Source: Mycobacterium colombiense CECT 3035
GTDB lineage: Bacteria; Actinomycetota; Actinomycetes; Mycobacteriales; Mycobacteriaceae
NCBI RefSeq assembly: GCF_002105755.1
Contig: NZ_CP020821.1
Span: 2,418,001 to 2,482,000 of the forward strand
DNA: 64,000 bases
Direction of reading: 5' to 3'
The notes beneath the pieces are model-generated. The model had not been told where the DNA came from, searched no databases, and saw nothing but the letters and a program-made list of their open reading frames with translations. Position numbers and translations under genes: made by a program. Positions 28,892-40,297 of this stretch are shown piece by piece (within the stretch, counting starts at the first letter, position 1; each line of letters opens with the position of its first letter).

Positions 28892-29302
28892 CTAGGCGTT
28901 GGGAAACCAGAGCGCGATTTCGCGCTTCGCGGACTCGACCGAATCCGACCCGTGCACCAGATTGAACTGGGTCTCCAGCCCGAAGTCACCGCGGATCGTC
29001 CCGGGGATCGCCTTCTCCACCGGGTCGGTACCGCCCGCGAGCTGCCGAAACGCCGCGATCGCCCGCGGCCCCTCCACGATGGCCGCCACCACCGGTCCCG
29101 AGGTGATGAACTCCAGCAGCGACTCGAAGAAGGGCTTGCCCTCGTGTTCCGCGTAATGCTGGGCGGCGATGTCGCGGCCGACGGGCCGCAGCTCCAGCGC
29201 AACGATGGAAAGGCCCTTGCGCTCGATGCGGCCGATGATCTCCCCGACCAGCTGCCGCTGCACGCCGTCGGGCTTGATCAGTACCAATGTCCGTTCGGTC
29301 AC
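28892..29302 (-). CDS. ndk: Nucleoside diphosphate kinase
   Basis: Ndk exchanges the terminal phosphate between nucleoside triphosphates and diphosphates. The 136-residue product begins [20 protein letters not shown] and has the phospho-acceptor His117 in FNLVHGSDS, followed by [10 protein letters not shown]. The start is GTG 29302; a longer open frame upstream has no similarity. Length equals that I recall for Rv2445c. The gene is last in the valS-folC-DUF4233-ndk run, 86 bp after the previous gene. Confidence 0.97.
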   Translation of the reverse strand: MTERTLVLIKPDGVQRQLVGEIIGRIERKGLSIVALELRPVGRDIAAQHYAEHEGKPFFESLLEFITSGPVVAAIVEGPRAIAAFRQLAGGTDPVEKAIPGTIRGDFGLETQFNLVHGSDSVESAKREIALWFPNA

Positions 29303-29388
29303 GGCGGACAGCGTACATAACCAGGCGGCACGGGGCCGGGCGACGGCGGCCGGGCCCTGCTCGGGTGGTGTCGCCGACTGCCGCCGGC

Positions 29389-29769
29389 CTACCCCTGCCT
29401 GCGCCGGACCTCGGCGCGGAAGTAGGCGATCAACCCCCACAGCCCGGTGAACAGCACGCCGATGAACCCCACCCCCGGGTACACCGCGAAGCCGGCGAGC
29501 AGGATCACCTGCACGCCGAGGTTGGCCCAGATCGCCCAGGGTTTGCGCTGCACGCCGGCCATCAGGATCAGCAGCACGGCCAGCCCGATCAGGTAGACCA
29601 GCGACACCGTCGTCAGGCCGCCGCCGACCGCGCCCACCACCGGGATCGCCAGCAGCACCACGATCGCTTCCAAGAACAGCGTCAGGGCCATCACCGCGCC
29701 GAAGCTGCGCCACGGGTCGGCCGGCGGCGCCGGGGCCCGCTCCTCGGGGTTCTCGGGCACGTCCGTCAT
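29389..29769 (-). CDS. DUF4233-type membrane protein
   Basis: A 126-residue protein, homologue of Rv2446c, with a Pro-rich N-terminus (about 1-22) and four likely membrane helices (about 23-47, 52-73, 79-98 and 100-120). The sequence [22 protein letters not shown] is typical of this small actinobacterial family, which commonly sits beside folC. The function is unknown. ATG 29769 overlaps the folC stop as ATGA, so it is translated with folC. Confidence 0.85.
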   Translation of the reverse strand: MTDVPENPEERAPAPPADPWRSFGAVMALTLFLEAIVVLLAIPVVGAVGGGLTTVSLVYLIGLAVLLILMAGVQRKPWAIWANLGVQVILLAGFAVYPGVGFIGVLFTGLWGLIAYFRAEVRRRQG

Positions 29770-31250
29770 TGCGGATCACGACCGAACAGGGTCCGCGCCG
29801 CCCCGGCGGTCACCACCGACCCGGTGACGACGATGCCGGTGCCGGAGAAGGCTTCGGCTGATCCGTCCGCTACCCCATCCCGACCGGCGTCGTCGACCAG
29901 CGCGGTCGCGACGTCGATGGCGTCGCGCAGGTTCTCGGCGGTGCTCACCCGGTCGGGCCCGAACCGCTCGCGCGCCGCCAGCGCCAGCGACTCGACGTCG
30001 AGCGCCCGCGGGGATCCGTTGTGGGTCACCACGACGGCGTCGAACACCGGCTGCAGGGCGGCCAGGATGCCGTCGACGTCCTTGTCCGCGAGCACGCTGA
30101 GCACCCCGACGAGATAGCGGAAGTCGAATTCGTCGGCCAGGGTCCGCGCCAGCGCGGCCGCACCGGCGGGGTTGTGGGCGGCGTCGAGGAACACCGTGGG
30201 GGCGCTGCGCATCCGCTCCAGCCGGCCGGGGCTGGCGACGGCGGCGAAGCCGGCGCGCACCGCCTCGACGTCGAGCTGACGCTGCGCGCCCGCGCCGAAG
30301 AACGCCTCTACGGCGGCGAGCGCCAGGGCGGCGTTGTGCGCCTGGTGCTCGCCGTGCAGCGGCAGGTAGACATCGGAATACACGCCACCCAGGCCCTGCA
30401 GCTGCAGCACCTGCCCGCCGATCGCGACCTGCCGGCCCAGGACGGCGAACTCGGAGTCCTCGCGGGCCACCGCGGCGTCGGCGCGCACGGTCTGGCTCAA
30501 CAGCACCTCCATCGCCTCGGGGGCCTGACGCCCGATGACCGCCACGGTATCGGGTGCGCCCTCGGGCGCCCGGGTGATGATGCCGGCCTTCTCCCCCGCG
30601 ATGGCGGCGAGATCGTCGCCCAGGTATTCGACGTGGTCGATGGAGATCGGGGTGATGACCGCGACCGGGGCGTTGATCACGTTGGTGGCGTCCCAGCGTC
30701 CGCCCATGCCCACCTCGACCACGGCGACGTCGACGGGGGCGTCGGCGAACGCGGCGAACGCCATCGCCGTCAGCACCTCGAACTTGCTCATCGCGGGGCC
30801 GCCGTCGGCCTGCGACTGGGCGTCGACCATCTGCACGAACGGCTCGATCTCGCGGTAGGTCGCCACATACTGCGCCGGGCTGATCGGCTTGGAGTCGATC
30901 GAGATGCGTTCGATTGCCGATTGCAGGTGCGGGCTGGTGGTACGCCCGGTGCGCCGGTGCAGCGCGGTGATCAGCGCGTCGATCATCCGCGCCACCGAGG
31001 TCTTGCCGTTGGTGCCCGCGACGTGGATCGACGGGTAGGCCAGCTGCGGCGAACCCAGCAGGTCCATCAGCGCGCTGATCCGGGTCAGGCTCGGCTCGAT
31101 CTTGGTCTCCGGCCAGCGCTGGTCCAGCAGGTGCTCGACCTGTAGCAGCGACGCGATCTCGTCGGGGGTGGGGGCCGGGTCGGGGATTTCGCCGGGACCC
31201 TCGTCCTGCGGCCAGTCGGGGTCCTGAGGCCAGTCGGGCGGCTCGGTCAT
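29766..31250 (-). CDS. folC: Folylpolyglutamate synthase / dihydrofolate synthase
   Basis: FolC adds glutamates to folates and, in many bacteria, also joins dihydropteroate to glutamate. The 494-residue protein is a Mur-ligase relative with the P-loop [18 protein letters not shown] (about 77-94), the omega-loop region [12 protein letters not shown], and [13 protein letters not shown]. An acidic, Trp/Pro-rich N-terminal extension of about 25 residues ([15 protein letters not shown]) precedes the fold. It lies 7 bp after valS, an order common in actinobacteria. Confidence 0.95.
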   Translation of the reverse strand: MTEPPDWPQDPDWPQDEGPGEIPDPAPTPDEIASLLQVEHLLDQRWPETKIEPSLTRISALMDLLGSPQLAYPSIHVAGTNGKTSVARMIDALITALHRRTGRTTSPHLQSAIERISIDSKPISPAQYVATYREIEPFVQMVDAQSQADGGPAMSKFEVLTAMAFAAFADAPVDVAVVEVGMGGRWDATNVINAPVAVITPISIDHVEYLGDDLAAIAGEKAGIITRAPEGAPDTVAVIGRQAPEAMEVLLSQTVRADAAVAREDSEFAVLGRQVAIGGQVLQLQGLGGVYSDVYLPLHGEHQAHNAALALAAVEAFFGAGAQRQLDVEAVRAGFAAVASPGRLERMRSAPTVFLDAAHNPAGAAALARTLADEFDFRYLVGVLSVLADKDVDGILAALQPVFDAVVVTHNGSPRALDVESLALAARERFGPDRVSTAENLRDAIDVATALVDDAGRDGVADGSAEAFSGTGIVVTGSVVTAGAARTLFGRDPQ

Positions 31251-31257
31251 CGAACCC

Positions 31258-33915
31258 TCACTGCAGCCCGGCGAGCCGCGCGTTGATCCGCTCGGTTTCC
31301 TCCTGGGCCAGGCGCTGGCGATCGCGGATCTTGTCGACGACGTTTTGCGGGGCCTTGCCCAGGAATTCGTCGTTGGCCAGTTTGGCGGTGGTCGATGCCA
31401 GCTCCTTGTGCGCGGCGGCCAGATCCTTTTCCAGCCGGCGACGTTCGGCGGCGACGTCGATGGTCCCGGAGGTGTCGAGCTCGACGACGACGGTGCCGCC
31501 GGACAGCCGCACCTCCACCGACGCCGACGGGCGAAACTCCGGGCCGGCGGCGGTGAGCCACGCCAGCGACGCCACCGCGCTCACTTGGGTGCTCAGATCG
31601 GATGCGTCGACACCGGTCATCCGGGCCGGCACCTTCTGCCGGTCCGCCAGGCCCTGGTCGCTGCGGAACCGGCGCACCTCGGTCACCAGCTTCTGCATGT
31701 CGGTAATCCGCTGCGCGGCAACCTGATCCAGGCTGATCCCGGACGGCTGCGGCCAGTCGGCGATCACCAGTGACGCCTGGGCGTCGTCGCCGGTCAGCGC
31801 CTGCCACAGCGCCTCGGTGATGAAGGGGATCACCGGGTGCAGCAACCGCAGCAGGGTGTCCAGCGTCGCCGCCAGCACGGCTGTGGTGTGCGTGATCCCT
31901 TCGGCCAGTTGCGTCTTGGCCAATTCGACGTACCAGTCGCAGAATTCGTCCCACGCGAAGTGGTAGAGCGCCTCGCAGGCGCGGCTGAACTCGTAGCTGT
32001 CGAACGCCGAATCAACCTCCGCGCGAACCTCTTCCAGTCGCCCGAGGATCCATCGGTCGGCGTCGGTGAGCTCGGAAGCCGCGGGCAGCGGGGCCAGCTT
32101 CGCTCCGTTGAGCAGCGCGTAGCGGGTGGCGTTGAACAGCTTGGTGCAGAAATTGCGCGACGCGCGGACGTGGTCCTCGCCGACGGCCAGGTCGGCGCCG
32201 GGGCTGGCGCCGCGGGCCAGGGTGAAGCGCAGCGCGTCGGCCCCGAACGCGTCCAGCCAGTCCAGCGGGTCGACGACGTTGCCCTTGGACTTGCTCATCT
32301 TGCGGCCGGATTCGTCGCGGATCAGCCCGTGCAGGAAGACGTCGGTGAACGGCACCTGCGGTCCACGCTGCCCGTCGAGCGTGATGACGTCGTCACCGCC
32401 GACGAACGTGCCGAACATCATCATCCGGGCGACCCAGAAGAAGATGATGTCGTAACCGGTGACCAGAACGCTTGTGGGATAGAACTTTTCCAGCTCCGGG
32501 GTCTTGTCGGGCCAGCCCAGCGTGGAGAACGGCCAGAGCGCCGAGGAGAACCAGGTGTCCAGCACGTCGGGGTCCTGCTCCCAGCCCTCCGGCGGCGTCT
32601 CGTCGGGGCCGACGCAGACCTGTTCTCCGTTCGGGCCGTACCAGATCGGGATCCGGTGGCCCCACCACAGCTGGCGCGAGATGCACCAGTCGTGCATGTC
32701 GTCGACCCAGGCGAACCAGCGCGGCTCCTGGCTCGCGGGGTGGATCGTGGTGTCCCCGTTGCGCACCGCGTCGCCGGCGGCCTTGGCGAGCGATTCGACC
32801 CGGACCCACCACTGCAGGGAGAGGCGCGGTTCGATCGGCTCGCCGCTGCGCTCCGAGTGGCCGACGCTGTGCAGGTACGGCCGCTTCTCCTCGGTGATCC
32901 TGCCCTCGGCCGCCAGCGCCTCGCGCACCGCGACCCTGGCCTGGAATCGGTCCATACCGTCGAATTGCGTTCCGGTGTCGGTGATCCGGCCCTTGGTGTC
33001 CATGATCGAGATCATCGGCAGCTGATGCCGCAGGCCGATCTCGAAGTCGTTGGGGTCGTGCGCGGGCGTCACTTTGACTGCGCCGGTGCCGAATTCGGGA
33101 TCGACGTGCTCGTCGGCGACCACCAACAACTGACGGTCGACGAACGGGTGCGGCAGGCTGGTGCCGACCAGGTGCCGGTAGCGTTCGTCGTCGGGATGCA
33201 CCGCGATCGCGGTGTCGCCGAGCATCGTTTCCATCCGGGTGGTGGCCACCACGATGTGTGGTTGCGAGTCGTCCATCGAGCCGTACCGGAACGAGACCAG
33301 TTCGCCCTCGACCTCTTGGTAGTCGACCTCGATGTCCGAGATCGCCGTCTGCAGCACCGGCGACCAGTTGACCAGCCGCTCGGCCCGATAGATCAGCCCG
33401 GCGTCGTAGAGGCGCTTGAAGATCACGCGGACCGCGCGCGACAGGCCCTCGTCCATGGTGAACCGGTCGCGGCTCCAGTCCACGCCGTCGCCGAGCCGGC
33501 GCATCTGGCCGCCGATGGCCCCGCCGGACTCTCGCTTCCAGTCCCAGACCTTTTCGATGAACAGCTCTCGGCCGAAGTCCTCTTTGCTCTTGCCGTCGAG
33601 AGCGAGCTGCTTTTCCACCACGCTCTGCGTCGCGATGCCGGCGTGGTCCATGCCCGGCTGCCAGAGCACCTCGTAACCCTGCATCCGCTTGCGCCGGGTC
33701 AGGGCGTCCATCATGGTGTGCTCGAGCGCGTGGCCCATGTGCAGGCTGCCGGTCACGTTCGGCGGCGGCAGCACTATCGAATACCCGGGCTTGGTGCTGC
33801 TGGGGTCCGCCGTGAAGTAGCCGGCGTCCACCCACTTCTGGTAGATCGCGCTTTCGGCCGCAGCGGGATCCCACGACTTGGGCAGGTCGGTGGCGGGGCT
33901 GCGGCTGGCGGTCAC
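31258..33915 (-). CDS. valS: Valyl-tRNA synthetase
   Basis: A class I synthetase of 885 residues that charges tRNA-Val. It has the HIGH-type motif [14 protein letters not shown] (near residue 57), a large editing insertion, the KMSKS loop in [10 protein letters not shown], an anticodon-binding domain ([11 protein letters not shown] onwards) and a C-terminal coiled coil ([20 protein letters not shown]) that binds tRNA. The start is GTG 33915. It is the first gene of a run with folC, a membrane protein and ndk. The length fits Rv2448c. Confidence 0.97.
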   Translation of the reverse strand: MTASRSPATDLPKSWDPAAAESAIYQKWVDAGYFTADPSSTKPGYSIVLPPPNVTGSLHMGHALEHTMMDALTRRKRMQGYEVLWQPGMDHAGIATQSVVEKQLALDGKSKEDFGRELFIEKVWDWKRESGGAIGGQMRRLGDGVDWSRDRFTMDEGLSRAVRVIFKRLYDAGLIYRAERLVNWSPVLQTAISDIEVDYQEVEGELVSFRYGSMDDSQPHIVVATTRMETMLGDTAIAVHPDDERYRHLVGTSLPHPFVDRQLLVVADEHVDPEFGTGAVKVTPAHDPNDFEIGLRHQLPMISIMDTKGRITDTGTQFDGMDRFQARVAVREALAAEGRITEEKRPYLHSVGHSERSGEPIEPRLSLQWWVRVESLAKAAGDAVRNGDTTIHPASQEPRWFAWVDDMHDWCISRQLWWGHRIPIWYGPNGEQVCVGPDETPPEGWEQDPDVLDTWFSSALWPFSTLGWPDKTPELEKFYPTSVLVTGYDIIFFWVARMMMFGTFVGGDDVITLDGQRGPQVPFTDVFLHGLIRDESGRKMSKSKGNVVDPLDWLDAFGADALRFTLARGASPGADLAVGEDHVRASRNFCTKLFNATRYALLNGAKLAPLPAASELTDADRWILGRLEEVRAEVDSAFDSYEFSRACEALYHFAWDEFCDWYVELAKTQLAEGITHTTAVLAATLDTLLRLLHPVIPFITEALWQALTGDDAQASLVIADWPQPSGISLDQVAAQRITDMQKLVTEVRRFRSDQGLADRQKVPARMTGVDASDLSTQVSAVASLAWLTAAGPEFRPSASVEVRLSGGTVVVELDTSGTIDVAAERRRLEKDLAAAHKELASTTAKLANDEFLGKAPQNVVDKIRDRQRLAQEETERINARLAGLQ

Positions 33916-33992
33916 CCGTCAATTCTAGGGAGCGGCGTTTACCTTCATGTAAGCGCCCAAACGCGCAGGTGGCACTGTTGGTTGCGCGGTGA

Positions 33993-34601
33993 TCAGGGAA
34001 TCGTGAGCACTTGGCCGGGCTGAATCAGGTCCGGGTTGGAGATGCCGCTGGCGTCGGCGATGGCCTGGTATCGGTTGCCGTCGCCGTAGAAGCGCTCCGC
34101 GATCGCCCACAGGGTGTCGCCGGACGCGACCGTGTAGGTCCGCGCGGCGGGCTCCGGCTCCGGCGCCGGCTCCGCGGCGACCTCGGCCGGGGCCTCGTCG
34201 GCGACGGCCTCCTCCGCCTGCGCGGCGGGCTCGTCGGCGGCGGCCTCGGGCGCCGGTGGCGGCGGGCTGTCGGTCTCTGTGTGCGTCGACCATGCCGGCC
34301 CGTCGGCGGCATACAGCACCAGGTTGCGGTCGTCCTGAAGCACGAGTTTGACGTCCTTCTTGCCCTTGGTGTCGGTGTGCCAGACCGGCTTGTCCGCCGT
34401 GTACAGGACGAAGTTGCCGTCGGGTTGCACTTCGGCGCGCACCACATTTTGGCCTTCGGTCGACGTGGACCACAAAGCCTGACCGCGCGAGGCCAGCACC
34501 AGGTTGCCGTCGTCCTCCAAGGTCAAGGTGTAGGCGCCGTTGTTCGAGGCGAGCGATTCCCCGCGCACAAGCTTTTGACCACCAGTAAGCGTGTCTGACA
34601 T
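33993..34601 (-). CDS. Bulb-type lectin and LysM domain protein
   Basis: The 202-residue protein joins an N-terminal B-lectin domain (1-108) to a C-terminal LysM domain (155-202, TYTVASGDTLWAIAERFYGD) through an acidic Pro/Ala linker (112-153). The lectin part has three mannose-site-like repeats: DDGNLVLA (30-37), PDGNFVLY (60-67) and DDRNLVLY (90-97); the second and third keep the Tyr. LysM binds peptidoglycan or related GlcNAc polymers. No signal peptide is visible, so how it would reach the wall is unclear. The start ATG 34601 follows AGAGAGG. Related lectins occur in M. smegmatis; I do not recall one at this place in M. tuberculosis. Confidence 0.88.
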   Translation of the reverse strand: MSDTLTGGQKLVRGESLASNNGAYTLTLEDDGNLVLASRGQALWSTSTEGQNVVRAEVQPDGNFVLYTADKPVWHTDTKGKKDVKLVLQDDRNLVLYAADGPAWSTHTETDSPPPPAPEAAADEPAAQAEEAVADEAPAEVAAEPAPEPEPAARTYTVASGDTLWAIAERFYGDGNRYQAIADASGISNPDLIQPGQVLTIP

Positions 34602-34771
34602 AGCATTACCTCTCTCATCAACGCAGTCCGGCCACGCCAAGGCCGAACATTGCTCGTACCCGCAAGGGGCTGATCGATCTCTTGTTGGGGCCTGGGCATC
34701 CCTCCCTCGACGCAGTCGAAACCAGCCGGGAACTACCGATGAAGACTCCGCGTGAATTGTGCGGGGCTGGG

Positions 34772-35371
34772 CTACTTCTTGCCGCCGAGCAAGCCGCCGA
34801 GGACATCGCCCAGCGCACCGCCCTTGCCGCCCAACACGTTTCCGATGATGCCGCCGAAGGATTTGTCACCGGAGCCGGCACCGAGGATGCTGCCCAGAAC
34901 TTCGCCCAGCGCGCCACCCGAGGCGGCCTGTGTCGTCCGCGGGACCGTTTCCGGCGAGCCGCGGCCCCCCGAATTCAGCTGTTTTCCGATGTATGCCAAC
35001 ACGATCGGGGTCAATATCGGCAGCAACTGCTTGAGCATGTCGCTGTTACCGGCGCCTCCCTTGGCCAGTGCGGACGCGACTTGATCGGCGTCGTTGCCAC
35101 CGAAGATCGTCGCGATCGCCTGCTGGCCCTCGCCCGCATCAACCTGGTCGACGTCGCCGCCGGCGTCGAGCAGGCCACGGGCGGCGTGACTCGTGGCGGC
35201 GGACTCGATCCGGTCGGTTGCCCCGGGATCCTGCGAGTTCTGGTGAAGGCCGCTCAACAACACCGGCACCAGCGTGTGAACCGCGCCTGCGACTTCGTCT
35301 TCGTTCACGCCGAGCCTTGTCGCGATTTCAGATGTAGGGATCTGGGCGTACAGATCGTCAAGACTGGCCAT
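34772..35371 (-). CDS. DUF937-family protein
   Basis: The 199-residue product fits the DUF937 family: an N-terminal half with ATRLGVNEDEVAGAVHTLVPVLLSGL, a middle segment with TIFGGNDADQVASALA and LKQLLPILTPIVLAYIG, and a Gly-rich C-terminus with repeated GGALGEVLGSIL/GGALGDVLGGLLGG motifs that could form amphipathic helices. There is no signal peptide and no known catalytic motif; the function is unknown. It lies 170 bp upstream of the lectin-LysM gene on the same strand, and the two may act together at the cell envelope, which is a guess. Confidence 0.8.
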   Translation of the reverse strand: MASLDDLYAQIPTSEIATRLGVNEDEVAGAVHTLVPVLLSGLHQNSQDPGATDRIESAATSHAARGLLDAGGDVDQVDAGEGQQAIATIFGGNDADQVASALAKGGAGNSDMLKQLLPILTPIVLAYIGKQLNSGGRGSPETVPRTTQAASGGALGEVLGSILGAGSGDKSFGGIIGNVLGGKGGALGDVLGGLLGGKK

Positions 35372-35484
35372 CGCGGGTCACCCGCCTCTATTGCTGGATA
35401 TTTGAGCCAAGTCAAATACGACACTAGACTCCTGCGGCCCGACACAACAGCCCTCGCGGCGGGCCGGGCAGCGCAACCGGGTCA

Positions 35485-36741
35485 CTAACCCAGCCGCTCG
35501 ACCTCCAATGTCACGCCCGCCGCGGGGAACCGGTCCAGCAGCGCGTCGCCCATCGCGGCCGCGGGGGTGAGAACGCCGTGCAGATCCGGGAGCTTGTCGC
35601 GGTCCACGGCCAGCGCGAGGCCGCACTCCCCCAGCAGCACCGAGGTCGCCTTGTAGCCGGGGTCGCCGCGCTGTTCCATGCGCGCCACGTACCGCGCGCC
35701 GGTGGTCGTGGTGGTGAAGGTCTCGATCCGGTAGTAGCCGCGTTCGCGGGCGGCCTCGCTCGGCCCGGTTCCGGGTTTGGGCACGATGCGCTCCACCAGT
35801 TTGCGTGGCAGCAGCCGGAAATACCGGCTGCCCAGCCCGAAGGTCGCCGCGCCGACCCCACCCACCACCGCGGATGCCACCGGAGCCAGCGGCGACGAGC
35901 CCAGGCTCATGCTTTCGCTGTACCGCAACCGGCGTCCGTAGGCCCAGTCCAGCAATGCGTTGCTGCGCCGCACGATTCGGGTGTTGTACGGCGCCATCAG
36001 GAAGCCCGACGTCCACAACCCGGCCAGCTCCGGCGCGATCTGACGACCACGACGCCAGGGCAGATCCGGCTGGGGGCCGATCTCGGGTTCCGCGGCGCGG
36101 TCGGTGGTCAGCGTGTACGGGTCGGCGAGCTGGCGGCGGGCGTCCGGGTCGCGGGAGGCCGTGTCGAGCACTTCCAGCATCGACGCGACGGTTCCGCCGG
36201 ACACACCGCCGGAGAAGGAGCGGACCACCAGGTCGGTGTCGCCCAGCTCGCCGGCGCCGTCGTCCCGCGCCGCCCGGTGGAGCGCATACACGCTGAGGTC
36301 GGAAGGGACGGAGTCGAATCCGCATGCGTGCACGATGCGGGCTCCGGTGTCCGCGGCCTGCTTGTGGTACAGGTCGATGCTTTCGCGGACGAACATCGCC
36401 TCGCCGGTCAGGTCGGCATAGTCGGTGCCCGCGCCGGCGCAGGCGGCCACCAGCGGCAAGCCGTAGCGGGTGTAGGGCCCGACCGTGGTGATGACGACCT
36501 GGGTGCGGGCCGCCATCTCGTCGAGCGTCGAGGGCGACGACGCGTCCGCGTTGAGGATGGGCCACGACTGCGCGGCCTCGCCCAGCGTGTCGCGTACGGC
36601 GCGCAACCGGTCGGGCGATCTGCCGGCCAGCGCGATCCGCCTGTCCGGTGCCGAGCCGGCCAGGTATTCGGCGGTGAGTTTCCCGACGAAGCCGGTCGCC
36701 CCGTACAGCACGATGTCGAATTCGCGCGGCGTTGCGGTCAC
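35485..36741 (-). CDS. Saccharopine dehydrogenase-like / trans-acting enoyl reductase family protein
   Basis: The 418-residue homologue of Rv2449c has an N-terminal Rossmann motif FDIVLYGATGFVGKLTAEYL and IALAGRSPDRL. Related mycobacterial proteins include the trans-acting enoyl reductase used in phthiocerol and phenolphthiocerol lipid synthesis, but no polyketide synthase lies nearby, so the substrate is open. GTG 36741 gives the N-terminus MTATPREFD; the longer open frame upstream runs through the rpfE terminator and is not credible. A hydrophobic stretch (about 280-310) may be membrane-associated. Confidence 0.85.
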   Translation of the reverse strand: MTATPREFDIVLYGATGFVGKLTAEYLAGSAPDRRIALAGRSPDRLRAVRDTLGEAAQSWPILNADASSPSTLDEMAARTQVVITTVGPYTRYGLPLVAACAGAGTDYADLTGEAMFVRESIDLYHKQAADTGARIVHACGFDSVPSDLSVYALHRAARDDGAGELGDTDLVVRSFSGGVSGGTVASMLEVLDTASRDPDARRQLADPYTLTTDRAAEPEIGPQPDLPWRRGRQIAPELAGLWTSGFLMAPYNTRIVRRSNALLDWAYGRRLRYSESMSLGSSPLAPVASAVVGGVGAATFGLGSRYFRLLPRKLVERIVPKPGTGPSEAARERGYYRIETFTTTTTGARYVARMEQRGDPGYKATSVLLGECGLALAVDRDKLPDLHGVLTPAAAMGDALLDRFPAAGVTLEVERLG

Positions 36742-36783
36742 GGGCCCGACGCTACCCGACGCCGGCGGTGGCATCCCCTGCAG

Positions 36784-36820
36784 ATAAGAAGTGCCGGGCA
36801 CGAGGCCCGGCACTTCTTAT
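36784..36820 (-). terminator. Strong intrinsic terminator of rpfE
   Basis: ATAAGAAGTGCCGGGC and GCCCGGCACTTCTTAT form a perfect 16-bp stem around the 5-base loop ACGAG. It lies 19 bp after the rpfE stop, in the direction of rpfE transcription, and before the start of the next minus-strand gene. No U-run follows, though the stem base is A/T-rich. Confidence 0.88.
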
Positions 36821-36838
36821 ATGTATGACGGCGAAGCG

Positions 36839-38469
<1,631 letters not shown>

Positions 38470-39087
38470 TCAGCCGCGGGACTGCGCCAGAGCGAGCAGG
38501 TCGCTCTCCGTGTTGACGTTGGCCAGGAAGCGCGACTCCGGCAGCACGATCTGCTGGGCGTCCGAGGCGTCGATCAGGGCACGCATGGAGCGGGCACCGC
38601 CGGCCACCAGGCCGTCGATCCGCCCGGCCAGATCGGTGCGGTACACCGCGGCCAGGTAGTGGCTGCGACCGTCCCACGGCAACACGATCTCGGCGTTGGT
38701 CTCGGTGGCCAGCTGCACCAGCTCGTCGATCAATTCCGCCGACAACAGCGGCATGTCGACCGCGCAGACGAAGGCATACCGGGCGCCCGCCTCCGCGGCC
38801 GCGCGCAGCCCGCGTCCGGTCGCCGGCAGCGGCCCCTGGCCGCGCACCTCGTCGCGGATGACTTGGGCCTGCACCGCGGGCAGCGGTTGGCCCTGCGCGG
38901 CCATCACGAAAACCGGTTCGCAGCGCTGCGCGATAACCCCGGCGACGTATTCGAGGAGCGTGGCCGCACCACCGGGGCCGGGCAGGGTGGCCTTGTCGCG
39001 GCCCATGCGCCGCGATTCGCCGCCGGCCAGCACGATCCCCGCTAGCGACCCGGCCTTCTTCTCCGTGTCGGGCTTCTGCTCGGCCAC
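38470..39087 (-). CDS. mobA: Molybdenum cofactor guanylyltransferase
   Basis: MobA attaches GMP to molybdopterin to form the guanine dinucleotide cofactor. The 205-residue product has the nucleotidyltransferase signature [20 protein letters not shown] (19-38) and [13 protein letters not shown], as in MobA. The start is GTG 39087, one base after the korB stop, so the gene is likely in the korA-korB-mobA transcript, as in M. tuberculosis (Rv2455c-Rv2453c). No other molybdopterin gene is in the window. Confidence 0.9.
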   Translation of the reverse strand: MAEQKPDTEKKAGSLAGIVLAGGESRRMGRDKATLPGPGGAATLLEYVAGVIAQRCEPVFVMAAQGQPLPAVQAQVIRDEVRGQGPLPATGRGLRAAAEAGARYAFVCAVDMPLLSAELIDELVQLATETNAEIVLPWDGRSHYLAAVYRTDLAGRIDGLVAGGARSMRALIDASDAQQIVLPESRFLANVNTESDLLALAQSRG

Positions 39088-39088
39088 G

Positions 39089-40189
39089 TCAGTCGACGGT
39101 CCAGGTGTCGCGCCCGCGCAGCAACGATTGCAGCGCGGCGGAGTCGAACGCCTTCGCCGACTGGGCGGCCTGCACCTGTGCGCGCGCCGCGTCGTCGTAG
39201 GTGGGCCGGCTGATGTTGCGGAAGATGCCCAGCACGGTGTGATCGAGGTTCTGGTCCGACAACCGGGACAGGCCGAAGGCGTAGGCCGAGTTGTCGCTGT
39301 GCGCGTCGTGCACGACGATCTCGTCGACCGACACGTCGGCCGTCTTGGCCACCTCCAGGCCGAAGCCCGACTTCACCACGCAGTATTCGCCGTTGGCGCC
39401 GAACACAATTGGCTCGCCGTGACGGACGTTGATGACCCGCTCCTCGGCGCCCTCCTTGCGCAGGGCGTCGAAGGAGCCGTCGTTGAAGATCGGGCAGTCC
39501 TGCAGGATTTCGACCACGGCGGCGCCCCGGTGCCCGGCGGCGGCGCGCAGCACCTCGGTCAGACCGTTGCGGTCGGAGTCCAGCGCGCGGCCGACGAAGG
39601 TCGCCTCGGCGCCCAGCGCCAGCGACACGGGGTTGAACGGGTGGTCCAGCGATCCCATCGGGGTCGACTTGGTGACCTTGCCGACCTCCGAGGTCGGCGA
39701 ATACTGGCCCTTGGTCAGGCCGTAGATCCGGTTGTTGAACAGCAGGATGGTGATGTTGACGTTGCGGCGCAGCGCGTGGATCAGGTGGTTGCCCCCGATC
39801 GACAACGCGTCGCCGTCACCCGTGACCACCCACACCGAGAGGTCCTCGCGGGCCAGCGCCAAACCGGTGGCGATGGCCGGTGCGCGGCCGTGGATCGAGT
39901 GGAAACCGTAGGTCTCCAGGTAGTACGGGAACCGGCTCGAGCAGCCGATGCCGCTGATGAACACGATGTTCTCGCGGCGCAGGCCCAGGTCGGGCAGGAA
40001 GTTGCGGATCGTGTTGAGGATGACGTAGTCGCCGCAGCCCGGGCACCAGCGGACCTCTTGGTCGCTGGTGAAGTCCTTCGACTTCTGCGGCTGGTCCTCC
40101 GGAGACAACGTGGGGACCCCGTCGTTTTTGGTCAGTTTCGCGGTCATACCGAGGTCTCTGCCCGCCAGGTTGCCGATCACGTCAGTCAC
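39089..40189 (-). CDS. korB: 2-oxoglutarate:ferredoxin oxidoreductase, beta subunit
   Basis: KorB binds thiamine diphosphate and a 4Fe-4S cluster and, with KorA, oxidises 2-oxoglutarate to succinyl-CoA using ferredoxin; in mycobacteria this is a CoA-dependent route beside the classical dehydrogenase. The 366-residue protein shows cluster Cys49 and Cys52 (WCPGCGDY), Cys83 (GIGCSSRF) and a later Cys in QDCPIF, and the thiamine motif [18 protein letters not shown] 40189 follows GAGGAGGAG. Unusually for this pair, 108 bp with a direct repeat separate it from korA. Confidence 0.95.
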   Translation of the reverse strand: MTDVIGNLAGRDLGMTAKLTKNDGVPTLSPEDQPQKSKDFTSDQEVRWCPGCGDYVILNTIRNFLPDLGLRRENIVFISGIGCSSRFPYYLETYGFHSIHGRAPAIATGLALAREDLSVWVVTGDGDALSIGGNHLIHALRRNVNITILLFNNRIYGLTKGQYSPTSEVGKVTKSTPMGSLDHPFNPVSLALGAEATFVGRALDSDRNGLTEVLRAAAGHRGAAVVEILQDCPIFNDGSFDALRKEGAEERVINVRHGEPIVFGANGEYCVVKSGFGLEVAKTADVSVDEIVVHDAHSDNSAYAFGLSRLSDQNLDHTVLGIFRNISRPTYDDAARAQVQAAQSAKAFDSAALQSLLRGRDTWTVD

Positions 40190-40204
40190 GAGCGCCGCTC
40201 CTCC

Positions 40205-40268
40205 TCATCGCTTCGCTCCGCATCGTCGCGGCGCCCGTCGCGAGCACCGTCCCGTCATCGCTTCGCTC
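40205..40268. repeat. 14-bp direct repeat between korA and korB
   Basis: TCATCGCTTCGCTC occurs at 40205-40218 and exactly again at 40255-40268, 50 bp apart. On the gene strand it reads GAGCGAAGCGATGA, and the copy nearest korB merges into GAGGAGGAG, the korB ribosome site. It resembles the short interspersed elements found between co-transcribed mycobacterial genes (MIRU-like), an identification from memory. Confidence 0.6.
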
Positions 40269-40297
40269 TGCGTTGTTGCCGGTCGGAACCACGGGGC

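Noticed and set aside
31837..34023. A 728-codon open frame antisense to valS
   Set aside because: Shadow of valS with biased His/Arg/Gly composition and no ribosome site.
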